The translations under genes and the position numbers were made by a program. The notes beneath the pieces are model-generated. The model saw nothing but the letters and a program-made list of their open reading frames with translations. It had not been told where the DNA came from and did not search any database. A DNA stretch of 64,000 nucleotides from assembly GCA_019636375.1 (NCBI GenBank), contig JAHBXS010000005.1, forward strand, positions 62,001 through 126,000, given 5' to 3'. The first letter of the stretch is position 1. Each line of letters begins with the position of its first letter. Origin of the DNA: Pirellulaceae bacterium (GTDB lineage Bacteria > Planctomycetota > Planctomycetia > Pirellulales > Pirellulaceae). Shown in pieces: positions 16,457-26,200 of the stretch.

Positions 16457-19400
16457 TTACGGGCAACGAGAATCGTCTTTGGATTTGTCTTTGTCCTTTG
16501 ACTTTTTGGGTGGCGCTTTTTGTTTTTTGCCTTTGGCGTCTTCAGCCGAAGACAATGGAATCATGCCCTCTGCAGGGGCAATTCCTTGGAGTTTTGGAGG
16601 CGGATTGTCAACCGCCGGAAGGTCAGCGGGGCGCGCTTCCAATTGATCCGCCGGAACCAATTCATTCTGCAAGTTTTCGATTCCTTGATTGGGATCTTTT
16701 GTTCCCGGTACATCGACCAGCATATACCCAGCCCAGAAAAACGGATGTTCGGCATTGACGACATCCTGTTCTTGCCCCTTGGCTTTTTTCGCGCGCGGTT
16801 CGCGATCAAAATCGAGTGGTTCGGCAATCATTTGCATTCTCGCCAAATGGATCGCTTCGATGGGCGGATGTTTGCGAGTTTCTTGTCGGTAAGTGCTAGA
16901 AAATTTTAGTCCGCTAATTCCGTTGGTTGGCCAGCGGCTGACAAGAGCTGTTTTCGTTCCAGAGGCTAATAGGGCTGTTGTCAACAAAAACAGATCGTCT
17001 CCTGGATTGTTGCCCGCTATCCCCTTTGAACCGCCTGACTCGTAAAAGGGTAGGACCACATGCCCGGGTCCTTCCCAGGGCAGCGTCAACCAATTCGAAA
17101 GTCGATTCCCTTTGAGGCCGCGATCTTTTTGTACCAACTCTAAACCATAAGGTCCCTCGTTGGGCATTTTTCCCATACCGATCCAAACCACGAATTCATC
17201 GCAAATTGCGCCGAAGAGTGACGAAGGGACTGGCATTCGATCAGAATAAACGGCCAGGCTCGGGCCGGGGGCTACCAGAGCCTGAAGTTCGTTGGCGATT
17301 TGGTTCTGGTCGAGCGAATCACTGACCTTATCGACAAAAAATGCTGAGCGGTCCCATTGAGGCACTGGGCGTTGCGGAATAATCGCCAGCCCCATCGTAG
17401 GTGAGTACCTCACGCGGGCTCGATCCATCAAAAACTCGGTCTTGTCATCGGCATGACTCAGGCACAGGGCCTCAAAGGGGAGATACCACGTGGCACCGGT
17501 TGGCACGATGACCAATTCATGTGGGTTTTGAGCATCGCCACGCAGCGTCAAGTTCGGAATCAATTTTTGGGCGAGTTCGAAAGAAGATTTTTTCCACGCG
17601 GGATTCGTGATCATTTCGGGAGATAACTCACGTTCGCGAAGTGATGTATCTCGGAAAAATTTATTAATCAGGTTTGTAACGTCTTTGCTCGAGTGGCTGG
17701 ACAGCAGTCGCACGCCCAGTGACGTGATCTCGAAGAAGTAAATTTGATGATTTGTTTCGATGCAATACAGGACGGTTTTCGTTTCGTCGAGACGAAGTTT
17801 CATTTCGTCGAAATCGATTTGCGGCGGGTACGCCATCTCAGCCGGCTCTCGCCTTAGAGCAATACTAGCGAGTAGCGAGTCCTGTCGCTGAGTTACTTTG
17901 GAGTACTCGGCAAAAATCTTTACGTAGTCTCGTTCCTCGTCAGATTGCGGAGCGTGATGAAGGGGTTTGGTCAAAAGGGTGAGGCGAAGTTTTTCGGCTT
18001 GGTCGCTCACCTCGCGATAGACGGGAAACCTCGTAAAAAAGTCGCGGCGTTGTTTCTCAGCAACATTCGTCAACGCCTCCAGAGGCCCATGCATCGTCCA
18101 ACGAAATGCGATTTCCCGACCGCCCAATGGTAGCGTGGAATAGAACCAGTGCCGACGATAAAGTTCGGCGACTTGGATTGCCTGTTGATAATTTCGATCC
18201 GCTATCGCAATTTGTAGCCAGCGATCAATTGACGTGAGGTGGGGGGTCATCAAAAAGGTCATGGCTTCGATCGGATCGCTGCGCCATTCTCGTTCGCCTG
18301 GGTCGCGCAACAACAGACCATATAAGGTGTTCGTATGTCGGGGGAGTAACTCGCGTCGCAAGAAGGCCTCTTCCACCCAGTTCAGTCGAAACAACCACCG
18401 CGAGCAAGTCGAATACTCGTTGATGGCCTTTTGTAACTGGGCCATGCCTGAATCAAAGTTCCCTTCGATAAACAGATTGACTGCTGCCAAGTAATTGGCT
18501 CGTCCGTTAAGACTGCCGGTTCCCAGTCCGGTCCGAGTCGAAAAACTTCGAGTCGCCTCGGCAAGGAACCGCGCGGAACTCGCCGCGTCTCCGGATTCGC
18601 TAAAACATTCGGCCAAACGAATCCTCAACGATGTCGCGGCTGCGGTAGCACGATTTCGGTTCGCGTTGGTCCAGACGATAGCGTCCGCCAAAGGGGGATA
18701 GACGCCAGGCTGCTTCGACTCCAAGTGGATGGTCGTTCCCAATGCCAACGCCTCTTCGACGATATCGAAATGCTGAAAGATCGCAGCGGAGTACGAGGCT
18801 TCCAAGGCGTAATAGGCTGCTGTTGTCAAATCGCCCTGGCGGTAATTCACCAGCGCTAAGTGCAGCAACCCAAGGGGGGTAAGCTGATGATCGAAACGCC
18901 CGCCAAACTGTAGGCCACCTTCAAGACTTCTTTTGGCCTGATCGTACTCACCTGCACCGGAATAGGCGATCCCTGCCAACACCCCGTTCCAAGCTCCAAA
19001 CAAACTGCCGTCGTTTCTGGGAGAGGATTCAAGTTGGCTCACGATTTCACCGGTTAATCGGTCGAACTCACAAATCCGCCCTTTGATTGAACTTCTTCGA
19101 TGGAGAGCGATGCCAATGCAACGCATGATTTCTCCAGCATCGACAGGGCGCAAGCGAGCCTCGTCGACGACTCCGCCTTGGAGCCTGGCCATTTCACCGG
19201 AAAACATCTCACCGAACATCATGGTGATCGAATCGGGGAGCGCGGGAACATCGAAAGCCCGCTTCGGCTGGCCCCAAGTAATCGCCGCTCGTTGAAGGGC
19301 ATTAGGTAATACGTTCAAAATATTGGGAGGCGTCAAACGGCTTTGCCAACCGTTGGCTTGGAAGCTTGCGAACAGTCGCAAAGAATCTTCGTAGAACTCC

Positions 19401-19684
19401 AAGGCCGCCTTGTAATTTCCCATGTGGTACTGACACTCGCCGGCCAGGACCCAATAGCAAGCCGAATCCAAAAACCGTTCAGTCCCCATCCGAAACGTAC
19501 CGGGAGTCGTCCTGGCGTCTGAAAAGACCTGTTTGTAGTCCCCGTCGTAGTAGTTGCTATACAGCATGTAATAGCGAAGCGGGGGGAGTTTATTGTCGGG
19601 AACTTGAGCATTGACCGTTGGCGCAGGCCCCAGAATCAAGGCAGCAATCTGAACAAAAATCAACGCTCCAAAAATACGGCACAT
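16457..19684 (-). CDS. TPR-CHAT domain secreted protein with degenerate catalytic motifs
   Basis: The ATG at 19684 is chosen over an upstream TTG because TTGGAGG lies 8 bp before it. The 1075-residue product has a signal peptide (residues 1-30), a long helical TPR-like region to about 640, a CHAT (caspase-like) domain to about 980 and a Lys-rich tail. CHAT landmarks are visible: VLYCIETNHQIYFFEIT, TWYLPFEALCL, then DDLFLLTTALLASGTKTALVSRWP. The usual HATHG histidine motif reads WIGMGK, and the usual LSACETG reads LPFYESG, so the His/Cys dyad appears to be lost. It may act as a scaffold or pseudoprotease. No operon partners. Confidence 0.75.
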   Translation of the reverse strand: MCRIFGALIFVQIAALILGPAPTVNAQVPDNKLPPLRYYMLYSNYYDGDYKQVFSDARTTPGTFRMGTERFLDSACYWVLAGECQYHMGNYKAALEFYEDSLRLFASFQANGWQSRLTPPNILNVLPNALQRAAITWGQPKRAFDVPALPDSITMMFGEMFSGEMARLQGGVVDEARLRPVDAGEIMRCIGIALHRRSSIKGRICEFDRLTGEIVSQLESSPRNDGSLFGAWNGVLAGIAYSGAGEYDQAKRSLEGGLQFGGRFDHQLTPLGLLHLALVNYRQGDLTTAAYYALEASYSAAIFQHFDIVEEALALGTTIHLESKQPGVYPPLADAIVWTNANRNRATAAATSLRIRLAECFSESGDAASSARFLAEATRSFSTRTGLGTGSLNGRANYLAAVNLFIEGNFDSGMAQLQKAINEYSTCSRWLFRLNWVEEAFLRRELLPRHTNTLYGLLLRDPGEREWRSDPIEAMTFLMTPHLTSIDRWLQIAIADRNYQQAIQVAELYRRHWFYSTLPLGGREIAFRWTMHGPLEALTNVAEKQRRDFFTRFPVYREVSDQAEKLRLTLLTKPLHHAPQSDEERDYVKIFAEYSKVTQRQDSLLASIALRREPAEMAYPPQIDFDEMKLRLDETKTVLYCIETNHQIYFFEITSLGVRLLSSHSSKDVTNLINKFFRDTSLRERELSPEMITNPAWKKSSFELAQKLIPNLTLRGDAQNPHELVIVPTGATWYLPFEALCLSHADDKTEFLMDRARVRYSPTMGLAIIPQRPVPQWDRSAFFVDKVSDSLDQNQIANELQALVAPGPSLAVYSDRMPVPSSLFGAICDEFVVWIGMGKMPNEGPYGLELVQKDRGLKGNRLSNWLTLPWEGPGHVVLPFYESGGSKGIAGNNPGDDLFLLTTALLASGTKTALVSRWPTNGISGLKFSSTYRQETRKHPPIEAIHLARMQMIAEPLDFDREPRAKKAKGQEQDVVNAEHPFFWAGYMLVDVPGTKDPNQGIENLQNELVPADQLEARPADLPAVDNPPPKLQGIAPAEGMIPLSSAEDAKGKKQKAPPKKSKDKDKSKDDSRCP

Positions 19685-19927
19685 CAGAAAAACCTCCAAG
19701 CGTTGCTAGCGGTCGCAACCAATTCGCACTCATAAGCCCCACGTTGATTGTACCAGTTTCGGCAAGTACCTTGAGCCGAACCCGGCGTAAATGTTGAGTG
19801 CTAGCCCTTCTTCGTTGATTTTTCGAACAATGTCAAAGTTTGCTGATTTTGGCGCCGATACTGACTTTGACGGTTTTTATCGAGGATAAAACTGTTGACA
19901 GTTTGGTCTACGAATCGGAGTTGCCTT

Positions 19928-20158
19928 ATGAAAAAATCTCTAAAGTACAGGTTTGCAACCGTTGCACTGGGCAGCTTGTTCCTTTGCCTGACTGCCCTGA
20001 ATACTGGTTGCCAAGTGAGCGTTGGGGGGCAGACGCTTCCTAGCTCCTATTTCCAACACGACGACATTCAGTATTTCCCGAAAGGGCCTGAATTTAAATT
20101 GCAACGTCAGGCGGCTGCTCTCAAGGCTGCCCGTGCTGAGCAGTCGGTAAACCGATAG
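19928..20158 (+). CDS. Small lipoprotein (76 aa)
   Basis: The ATG at 19928 gives MKKSLKYRF, a hydrophobic core and a lipobox LNTGC with Cys28, so the mature product is a lipoprotein of 49 residues with a charged, Ala-rich C-terminal helix. The frame could begin earlier, but the signal peptide fixes this start. The function is not recognisable. An intrinsic terminator follows 30 bp after the stop, indicating a monocistronic gene. Confidence 0.7.
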   Translation: MKKSLKYRFATVALGSLFLCLTALNTGCQVSVGGQTLPSSYFQHDDIQYFPKGPEFKLQRQAAALKAARAEQSVNR

Positions 20159-20187
20159 CCTTAACCAAAATTCGATACATCGCAGCA

Positions 20188-20224
20188 GCCCGTTCGGATG
20201 AGCAATCTCCGGCGGGCATTTTTT
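20188..20224 (+). terminator. Intrinsic terminator of the small lipoprotein gene
   Basis: GCCCG (20188-20192) pairs with CGGGC (20213-20217), with inner CGG/CCG pairing, and is followed by ATTTTTT. It lies 30 bp after the small lipoprotein stop codon. Confidence 0.65.
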
Positions 20225-20478
20225 GCGCGCGGTCACTCTCCGAAGACGTAACCGTTAACTCCTTGGACGGTCACCGCCAAAAGTCATAAAAATTACGCGA
20301 GAATTGGGCGTTTTGTCCCCCCCAAGGACGGAACTCGATTTTCGTTTATGATGTTTTGTCAAACCGACGGGGTCGAAAATGCGAACCGTACCGCTGTTAC
20401 AACGGCCCTTGGGGTGATTTGCTCAACCGAATTTACCCCCATTTCTACCCGATAGTGGAACAATTTGAGACAATATAC

Positions 20479-21843
20479 ATGAAAGACAAAATACTGATCG
20501 CCAACGGTCAAGGCTTTTGGGGCGATAGCATCTTGGGCCCGATTCGGCTTGTGAACGAAGGCCCATTGGATTACTTGACGCTCGACTACTTGGCTGAAGT
20601 AACGATGAGCATCATGCAGAAGCTCAAAAGCCGCAACCCTCAAGCGGGCTTCGCGACGGACTTCGTGGAAATGGTGGCAAGGGTCCTCCCCAAGTGTCGC
20701 GAAAAGGGGATCAAGATCGTCGCCAACGCAGGCGGGGTCAACCCACAAGCGTGTCGTGCTGCCGTGTTTGAGGTTGTCAAGAAATTGGGCCTTAGCGGTG
20801 TCAAAGTCGGTGTCGTTGAAGGTGACGATATTCTGGCTGACTTGCCAACGTTGATTCGTTCCGGTGAGCCGTTCAAGAACATGGATAACGGCGAAATCCT
20901 TGAGCCATATCTTCCTGCTGTGAAAAGTGCCAACGTCTACATCGGAGCTGGACCGATCGTCGAGGCCTTACGGCAAGGTGCCGACATCGTCATTACGGGG
21001 CGTGCGACAGACCCGTCCGTAGTGGTTGCTCCGCTGGTCTATGAATTCGGTTGGGGCATCAACGATCACGACTTGCTGGCTGCGGCCACCGTCGCCGGGC
21101 ACATTGTTGAATGCGGCGCGCAGTGCACCGGGGGAAACTACACCAATTGGCGGGAGATTCCCAACATGGCCCGAATCGGCTATCCCGTGGTCGAAGCCTA
21201 TCCTGACGGGAGTTTTGTGGTGACCAAACACGAAGGGACCGGTGGGCTCGTCAATGTCGAAACGGTGACTTCGCAGTTGGTTTACGAGATGGGCGACCCA
21301 CGTCGTTACATCACTCCAGATGGAATCGCCGACTTTACTTCAGCGCAGTTGACCCAAGAGGGCCAAAATCGGGTCCGAGTTTCGGGAATCAAAGGGGCGC
21401 CGGCCACAGACACTCTCAAGGTTTCGATTTCCTTTCACGAAGGCTACAAAATCTTGGGGCAACTCACCGTTGCAGGTCCTGATGCAATCGATAAGGCCAA
21501 ACTTTGTGCCGAGATTGTGTTCGATCGACTGAAACTTGACGGCATCGACATTCCTGAAGAAGATCGCTTTATCGAATTGGTCGGCTCGAACGTATGCCAC
21601 GCGGGAATCCTGCCAACTCCGGATCAGCCCGGTGAAGTCGTATTGAGAATTGGGGCGCGAGGTCAAGATGAAGCGAAACTCAATCGACTGGGCATGGAAA
21701 TCGTACCGCTAGTTACAAGCGGACCTCCAGGCGTGACAGGTTTTGCAGGGGGGCGGCCAAAGGCCACGGAAGTGATCAGCTACTGGCCAGCCTTGATTTC
21801 AAAATCCAAAGTCAAAACGACGGTCAGCGTCGAAACGATTTGA
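20479..21843 (+). CDS. AtuA/DUF1446 family protein
   Basis: The 454-residue product begins MKDKILIANGQGFWGDS and shows the DUF1446 pattern of the acyclic terpene utilisation protein AtuA: GIKIVANAGGVNP, VGVVEGDD, NVYIGAGPIVEAL, DIVITGRATDPS, then GHIVECGAQCTGGN and GTGGLVN. AtuA family members are linked to terpenoid or acyl-CoA catabolism, but the exact reaction is not settled. The frame is open upstream to a TTG at 20356; the ATG is preferred because the family homology begins there. No atu partners lie nearby. Confidence 0.85.
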   Translation: MKDKILIANGQGFWGDSILGPIRLVNEGPLDYLTLDYLAEVTMSIMQKLKSRNPQAGFATDFVEMVARVLPKCREKGIKIVANAGGVNPQACRAAVFEVVKKLGLSGVKVGVVEGDDILADLPTLIRSGEPFKNMDNGEILEPYLPAVKSANVYIGAGPIVEALRQGADIVITGRATDPSVVVAPLVYEFGWGINDHDLLAAATVAGHIVECGAQCTGGNYTNWREIPNMARIGYPVVEAYPDGSFVVTKHEGTGGLVNVETVTSQLVYEMGDPRRYITPDGIADFTSAQLTQEGQNRVRVSGIKGAPATDTLKVSISFHEGYKILGQLTVAGPDAIDKAKLCAEIVFDRLKLDGIDIPEEDRFIELVGSNVCHAGILPTPDQPGEVVLRIGARGQDEAKLNRLGMEIVPLVTSGPPGVTGFAGGRPKATEVISYWPALISKSKVKTTVSVETI

Positions 21844-22014
21844 CCTATTGAATTGGTACTCAAATCGAGAAGTTGTTTGACCCCGATCAATTGGCATCGA
21901 CACCCACTTTACTTCGCCATTGGCCACCGAGTTTTACCAACCGATTTGCGATAGAAAAAAATCTGTATGGCTTTACTTCTCGCGCCAAATTGCCGTGTAA
22001 CTGGTTTTGCAAGG

Positions 22015-23700
22015 CTACCCACTAAACGCTCCAGACGTAGCGTCAGTTCCTTGGTTCTCGGTGGCCTGCCTTGACGAAGGAAGTCCGCCCGACGGATTCT
22101 GTTCAGAAGGGAACTGAAAATTCGATGGCTGAGGGTTAGCTTGCGGCTCGTTGTTAGGGTTCGCATGACCGTTCGACTGAAAAGCCCCGTTAGGATTCGC
22201 GGACCTTAAGTTTGAATCGCGCAATCCACCGCTCGCTGAAAAACCATCCGATCGCTGCGGCGGATTTTCGAGTACAGATCCAACGCCTGAACTGGTTGTT
22301 AGCGGCGGGGTTATTGGCTGCAACGACGGTGATGGGGAGCCATTCTGGGGGGCCGAAACCGGCTGGTTAAAATTTTGATTAAACCCTAACCCGCCGGTTC
22401 GCGAAGGTGCGGGTTCAGAATTCAATTGAGCCTGGCGGACCGGTGCTCCACCTACGCCGACAACTGAGGTGCCTTCAGTGGGCAATACAAGCATACTCGC
22501 GAGACGATTGGGCGCTGTCTCCCAAGGGGCAACCTTCAGGGCATAGTCGCCGATCATTTGGTTGTAATTGACGACCGCAGCAATGAACTGCCGATCGGCG
22601 ATGCCGGACTGCTGAATCGCCAGTAAGGCCGATGTGAGATTTCCTCCCGATAATTGTTGAACTGCTTGCTGATTCAGTTGACAGGCTTTTGCTGAGCCGT
22701 CGATTCGAGCAAGCAGTTTGGGCAATTGCAGATTGATCGAGCGATGTTCAAACGGCAAACGATTCATCGATGCGAAGGTTTCGAAGTGGGTGTCGTAAAC
22801 CGTTACCAGTGGCAAATCGGCCGGGAGAGCCAGCAGTGAGGTAGCGCCAGGGTTTGGAAGGAAGTTTTGTAGTCGACGTTGCTGATTCTGAAGTTCATCT
22901 TCCAGCACTTGCGCTTGGTTTTCCGCAATTGCGAGGGCACCCTGGACAAGCGTTCCTTCACCCCCTGCTCCGCGAGCTAGGCGACTGATACTTGCCACTT
23001 CATCTCGCGCTTGAATATAGCGACTCCATGCGCCAAACGTCGCCCAATATTGCTGAACCATCGCCGCACGATTTTGCGGGGCAGTTTGCGACAAAGCCGC
23101 TTCAATTGTCAGGGGAACGCCGGGAAGTGGGTCGGGAAATCCGTTGAGTTGAAAACGCTTGATCAAGTCATCAGCGCGCGCGCTTTCAGAAAACGACATG
23201 TTGGCACTTTCGGCATTCCCGCCAAAGCCAGCCAATCTCAAATTGGGGTCAACGCCCCGTTCGTTTGTATAGCTATTCCATCCAGAAGAATTCTCAGGCT
23301 GGTCGAACACTCTCGTCTCAGCGTTGTTGGCGGGAGTCAATTGACGAGGAGAAATCGCGGGTTGATGCGCATTTTGGAAACCGCCGAGATCGGCGGTGCC
23401 TTCAGGTGGCCTTACAGGCAATCGATCCCAAGGCCGCTGGTCTTGCAGACTTCGAGGTTCGTCTTGAATTGGGCGAGAATTTTGGTCGCTACCCGCAGGA
23501 TCTGGGTGACTTGTTGGATTTCGTAAGTCGTTGACGCGAATACTGGCCGCTCGAGACGAAGGCTCAAGGTTTCCTCCATAAAAATTGCCTTGTGAATTGC
23601 CGGGAGGAGGGAATGGGCTTTGTTGCGAAAAGCCTTGGATTTCGCTCCCGCACAAAACGACAGTCAGCGAGACGATTATGAACCTAAAGCAGCGACTCAT
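22015..23700 (-). CDS. Secreted Pro/Asn/Gln-rich protein with helical core, unknown function
   Basis: The ATG at 23700 has GGAGG and AGGAGGT-type sequence immediately upstream, so it is preferred to the longer frame. The product (561 residues) has a signal peptide, a low-complexity region of about 150 residues, a central helical region (about 185-420; TIEAALSQTAPQNRAAMVQQYW, QARDEVASISRLA, QAQVLEDELQNQQRRLQNFL) and a Pro/Ser/Asn-rich tail. The helical core loosely recalls outer-membrane efflux (TolC-like) helices, but I see no proof. It is divergent from the coiled-coil protein at 24065. Confidence 0.6.
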   Translation of the reverse strand: MSRCFRFIIVSLTVVLCGSEIQGFSQQSPFPPPGNSQGNFYGGNLEPSSRAASIRVNDLRNPTSHPDPAGSDQNSRPIQDEPRSLQDQRPWDRLPVRPPEGTADLGGFQNAHQPAISPRQLTPANNAETRVFDQPENSSGWNSYTNERGVDPNLRLAGFGGNAESANMSFSESARADDLIKRFQLNGFPDPLPGVPLTIEAALSQTAPQNRAAMVQQYWATFGAWSRYIQARDEVASISRLARGAGGEGTLVQGALAIAENQAQVLEDELQNQQRRLQNFLPNPGATSLLALPADLPLVTVYDTHFETFASMNRLPFEHRSINLQLPKLLARIDGSAKACQLNQQAVQQLSGGNLTSALLAIQQSGIADRQFIAAVVNYNQMIGDYALKVAPWETAPNRLASMLVLPTEGTSVVGVGGAPVRQAQLNSEPAPSRTGGLGFNQNFNQPVSAPQNGSPSPSLQPITPPLTTSSGVGSVLENPPQRSDGFSASGGLRDSNLRSANPNGAFQSNGHANPNNEPQANPQPSNFQFPSEQNPSGGLPSSRQATENQGTDATSGAFSG

Positions 23701-24064
23701 GGTTGACCTCCTTGCCAATCCTTCAGTGATCGAAGTATTTGTCATCACCTCCCATTCCAATGGGTGCAGGCAATGCAAATGCCTGTAAACGGGACGACCG
23801 ATTCCAATAATGTCAACATTTGGACATATTCCGTCAATGGTAATTGTATAACCCGGTAGAAAAACACTGGTGTCCAATCGAAACTGAGCCTTGACGCAGC
23901 GAAGCCTTCGACCACTTTTTTGAGCTAAAAAATAGGAGAAACTCCCGCAAAACTTGTTTTATTGTGGCTTCGTTCATAAGATAGCTTGGGGCGATAGCAA
24001 AATATCACGGGTTGGATTTTCGGTTAAATTAGGCCGCAAGATACGACCACCTTTGGAGGAATTG

Positions 24065-25336
24065 ATGACCGCGCGACTGCTGATAGGGTTGGCTTGTGCT
24101 GGCTGGCTGTTTGGTTCGGCATTGATCGAAATTCGATGTCAGGACTTAATCATCGCCGAGAAAATTTTAGAAGAGTTTTGGCGTCGCGAAAATGACAACG
24201 CGATTGACGCGCGAGTTGCCTTTGAAGGATTAGCGGTTCCGTCCAATGACGCGAGGCTGGCGTATGCTTTTCAGCGGATGAATCATTATCGCTATCGAGA
24301 GGCATTGCCCGTCGCCCGCGAGCTAGTTCGTCTGCAACCGGATCACATTGAGGCGTTGGCAGCCGTGAGTTGGCTTGAAACGCTTTTGGGTTCGAACAAC
24401 GAAGCATTAATCACCATGAGGGGCCTTCGCCAAGCGATCGATGGCCTCGACCCTACTGATCAAGCGAAGCGATTCTACCTCCAACATCTCGGACGATTGA
24501 TTGGGTTTCTAGAAGGACCCGGCAATCGCCAAGTCAATCGGCAAACCTTCGAACAAACCGTTGCATTAATCGTCAACGGTTTGCCGCAAGACAATCTCGC
24601 GGCGTTTGAAAATTCTCGCCAAGATGTCCTCAACGAATTCGCTCAACTCAAACAAGATCAGGAACTCGCCCGCAACAATTTTTTGAATGATGCTCAACAG
24701 AAAGCAGCGGCTGAATCGGCGAACATTCAAAACGCTAATCAGACCTTGGCACAACAGCGGAATCAAATCCCCACGCGCACTCAATCGGCCACCGACACTA
24801 TTAATCAACGCTCCACTTCAATTCGCAATCAAATCAATCCGTTGGAATCTCAATATCGAATGCTGGAAACCCAATTATTTCCGCTCGCGAACCAATGGCA
24901 AAACTTGATGATCCGCATGTCTTTTTTGGACCGGCGATTCTCAAGACCGAACGATCCGCCCAGCCAATTTGATCAATTTCTGTTAAACCAGCTTGCGTTT
25001 GAGGCCGCAGCTCTCGATTCACAAATCCTATTCATTAGGCAACAGATGCGAGGTTTGGAGTTGCAAGTTGCCAGTCTGAACCAAGACCTGTATATCCTGA
25101 ATCAACAATTGCAAGAGCAACTTCAAGGCCTAAGAATTGAGGACCAACAACTCGCTCGGCAAATGGAACGCAACTCAGCCCGCATTCAAAAATTGGTGGC
25201 CGGACCGACTCGGGTTACTGGCGACGCACTGTCGATCGCGCAGCGCATTGACAAACTCAAGACCTACGACGATTTCGCCATCGAGCACTTCCGCAGCGAG
25301 CTGTTGAAAAAAATAAGAGCACAGAAACCAAATTAA
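24065..25336 (+). CDS. Secreted TPR/coiled-coil protein
   Basis: The ATG at 24065 is preceded by TTTGGAGGAA and starts a signal peptide (ARLLIGLACAGWLFGSALIEI). The 423-residue product has TPR-like helices (about 50-130; MNHYRYREALPVARELVRLQPDHIEALA), then a long Gln/Asn-rich coiled coil (about 190-420). It is probably periplasmic or envelope-associated, and is divergent from the secreted protein at 22015, perhaps with a shared role. No functional family was recognised. Confidence 0.65.
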   Translation: MTARLLIGLACAGWLFGSALIEIRCQDLIIAEKILEEFWRRENDNAIDARVAFEGLAVPSNDARLAYAFQRMNHYRYREALPVARELVRLQPDHIEALAAVSWLETLLGSNNEALITMRGLRQAIDGLDPTDQAKRFYLQHLGRLIGFLEGPGNRQVNRQTFEQTVALIVNGLPQDNLAAFENSRQDVLNEFAQLKQDQELARNNFLNDAQQKAAAESANIQNANQTLAQQRNQIPTRTQSATDTINQRSTSIRNQINPLESQYRMLETQLFPLANQWQNLMIRMSFLDRRFSRPNDPPSQFDQFLLNQLAFEAAALDSQILFIRQQMRGLELQVASLNQDLYILNQQLQEQLQGLRIEDQQLARQMERNSARIQKLVAGPTRVTGDALSIAQRIDKLKTYDDFAIEHFRSELLKKIRAQKPN

Positions 25337-25361
25337 ATTCACCGGGCGCTACAACGATTTT

Positions 25362-26072
25362 TCACTCAAAGACCGCCGACTCGAGAGCCTTGATGCGGGC
25401 CTCGGCGGATGCCAAAGCGGCCTCTAGGGCAGCGACGCGCGCACTCAGCGATTCGTCAACGCCCGCTGGGGTCGATGAAGTTCGATGACTGGATTCCGCG
25501 CCGTCGCCATTCCCCTGTGATTTCACTTGCTCCTTGATTTTGTTTAGTTCTTCGTCACGATAAAGATTGTGAGTAACCATTTGCCCGCGACCCGGCGGCG
25601 TTAACTCAACGACCAATTTCTTGGCCACTAAGCTGTCTAAAATCACTCGCAAATCGTCTTGGCTAGCGATGTCGTCCATTCGTGAAGCCCGAGCCCGCAA
25701 ATCGCCCAGAGTTTGTTGGCCGCGCAACAAGAGTTCTGCAAGAACCGACAGTTCAAGCTTATCGATCGGCAACCACTCGTACAGCAAGTGTTTGAATTTC
25801 GGAACCCGCCCATCGGAGTGGACTTCCATCACCGCCTGGTAGCTCCGCAGGCGATCCAAGGCGTCTTGTACTTCGTCGGGATTGAAGTTGGTTAATGGAT
25901 ATCGATTACTCTTTTGATTGCAGGCAGTTGTGATGGCATTCAAGGTCATTGGGTAGATGTCGGGGGTCGTCTTTGACTTCTCAACCAAAACTCCCAGAAC
26001 TCGTCGTTCGGTGCGGTCTAAAACTCGCCACGTTTTTCCACTCATGTTACTATCGGTCTGAATTTCACTCAT
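25362..26072 (-). CDS. YceH/DUF480 family winged-helix protein
   Basis: This 236-residue protein matches DUF480/YceH: VLDRTERRVLGVLVEKSKTTPDIYPMTLNAI, CNQKSNRYP, RLRSYQAV and LSVLAELLLRGQQTLGDLRARASRM, giving two tandem winged-helix domains. A Ser/Thr-rich linker and a short Ala-rich coiled coil (about 205-235) follow. The molecular role of this family is not established. AGAGGTGAGG precedes the ATG. The stop lies close to that of the upstream convergent gene. Confidence 0.88.
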   Translation of the reverse strand: MSEIQTDSNMSGKTWRVLDRTERRVLGVLVEKSKTTPDIYPMTLNAITTACNQKSNRYPLTNFNPDEVQDALDRLRSYQAVMEVHSDGRVPKFKHLLYEWLPIDKLELSVLAELLLRGQQTLGDLRARASRMDDIASQDDLRVILDSLVAKKLVVELTPPGRGQMVTHNLYRDEELNKIKEQVKSQGNGDGAESSHRTSSTPAGVDESLSARVAALEAALASAEARIKALESAVFE

Positions 26073-26200
26073 ATTGCCTCACCTCTCTGCGATGATTAAA
26101 ACTTCTTCACTGGACTTCGAGGTTCTTTGGAATAGCCACTTAAGCTCGAAAGCGTTATTCTAGTAAACTTTATTGCCTAGAGAATCGTCGATTAATTTTT

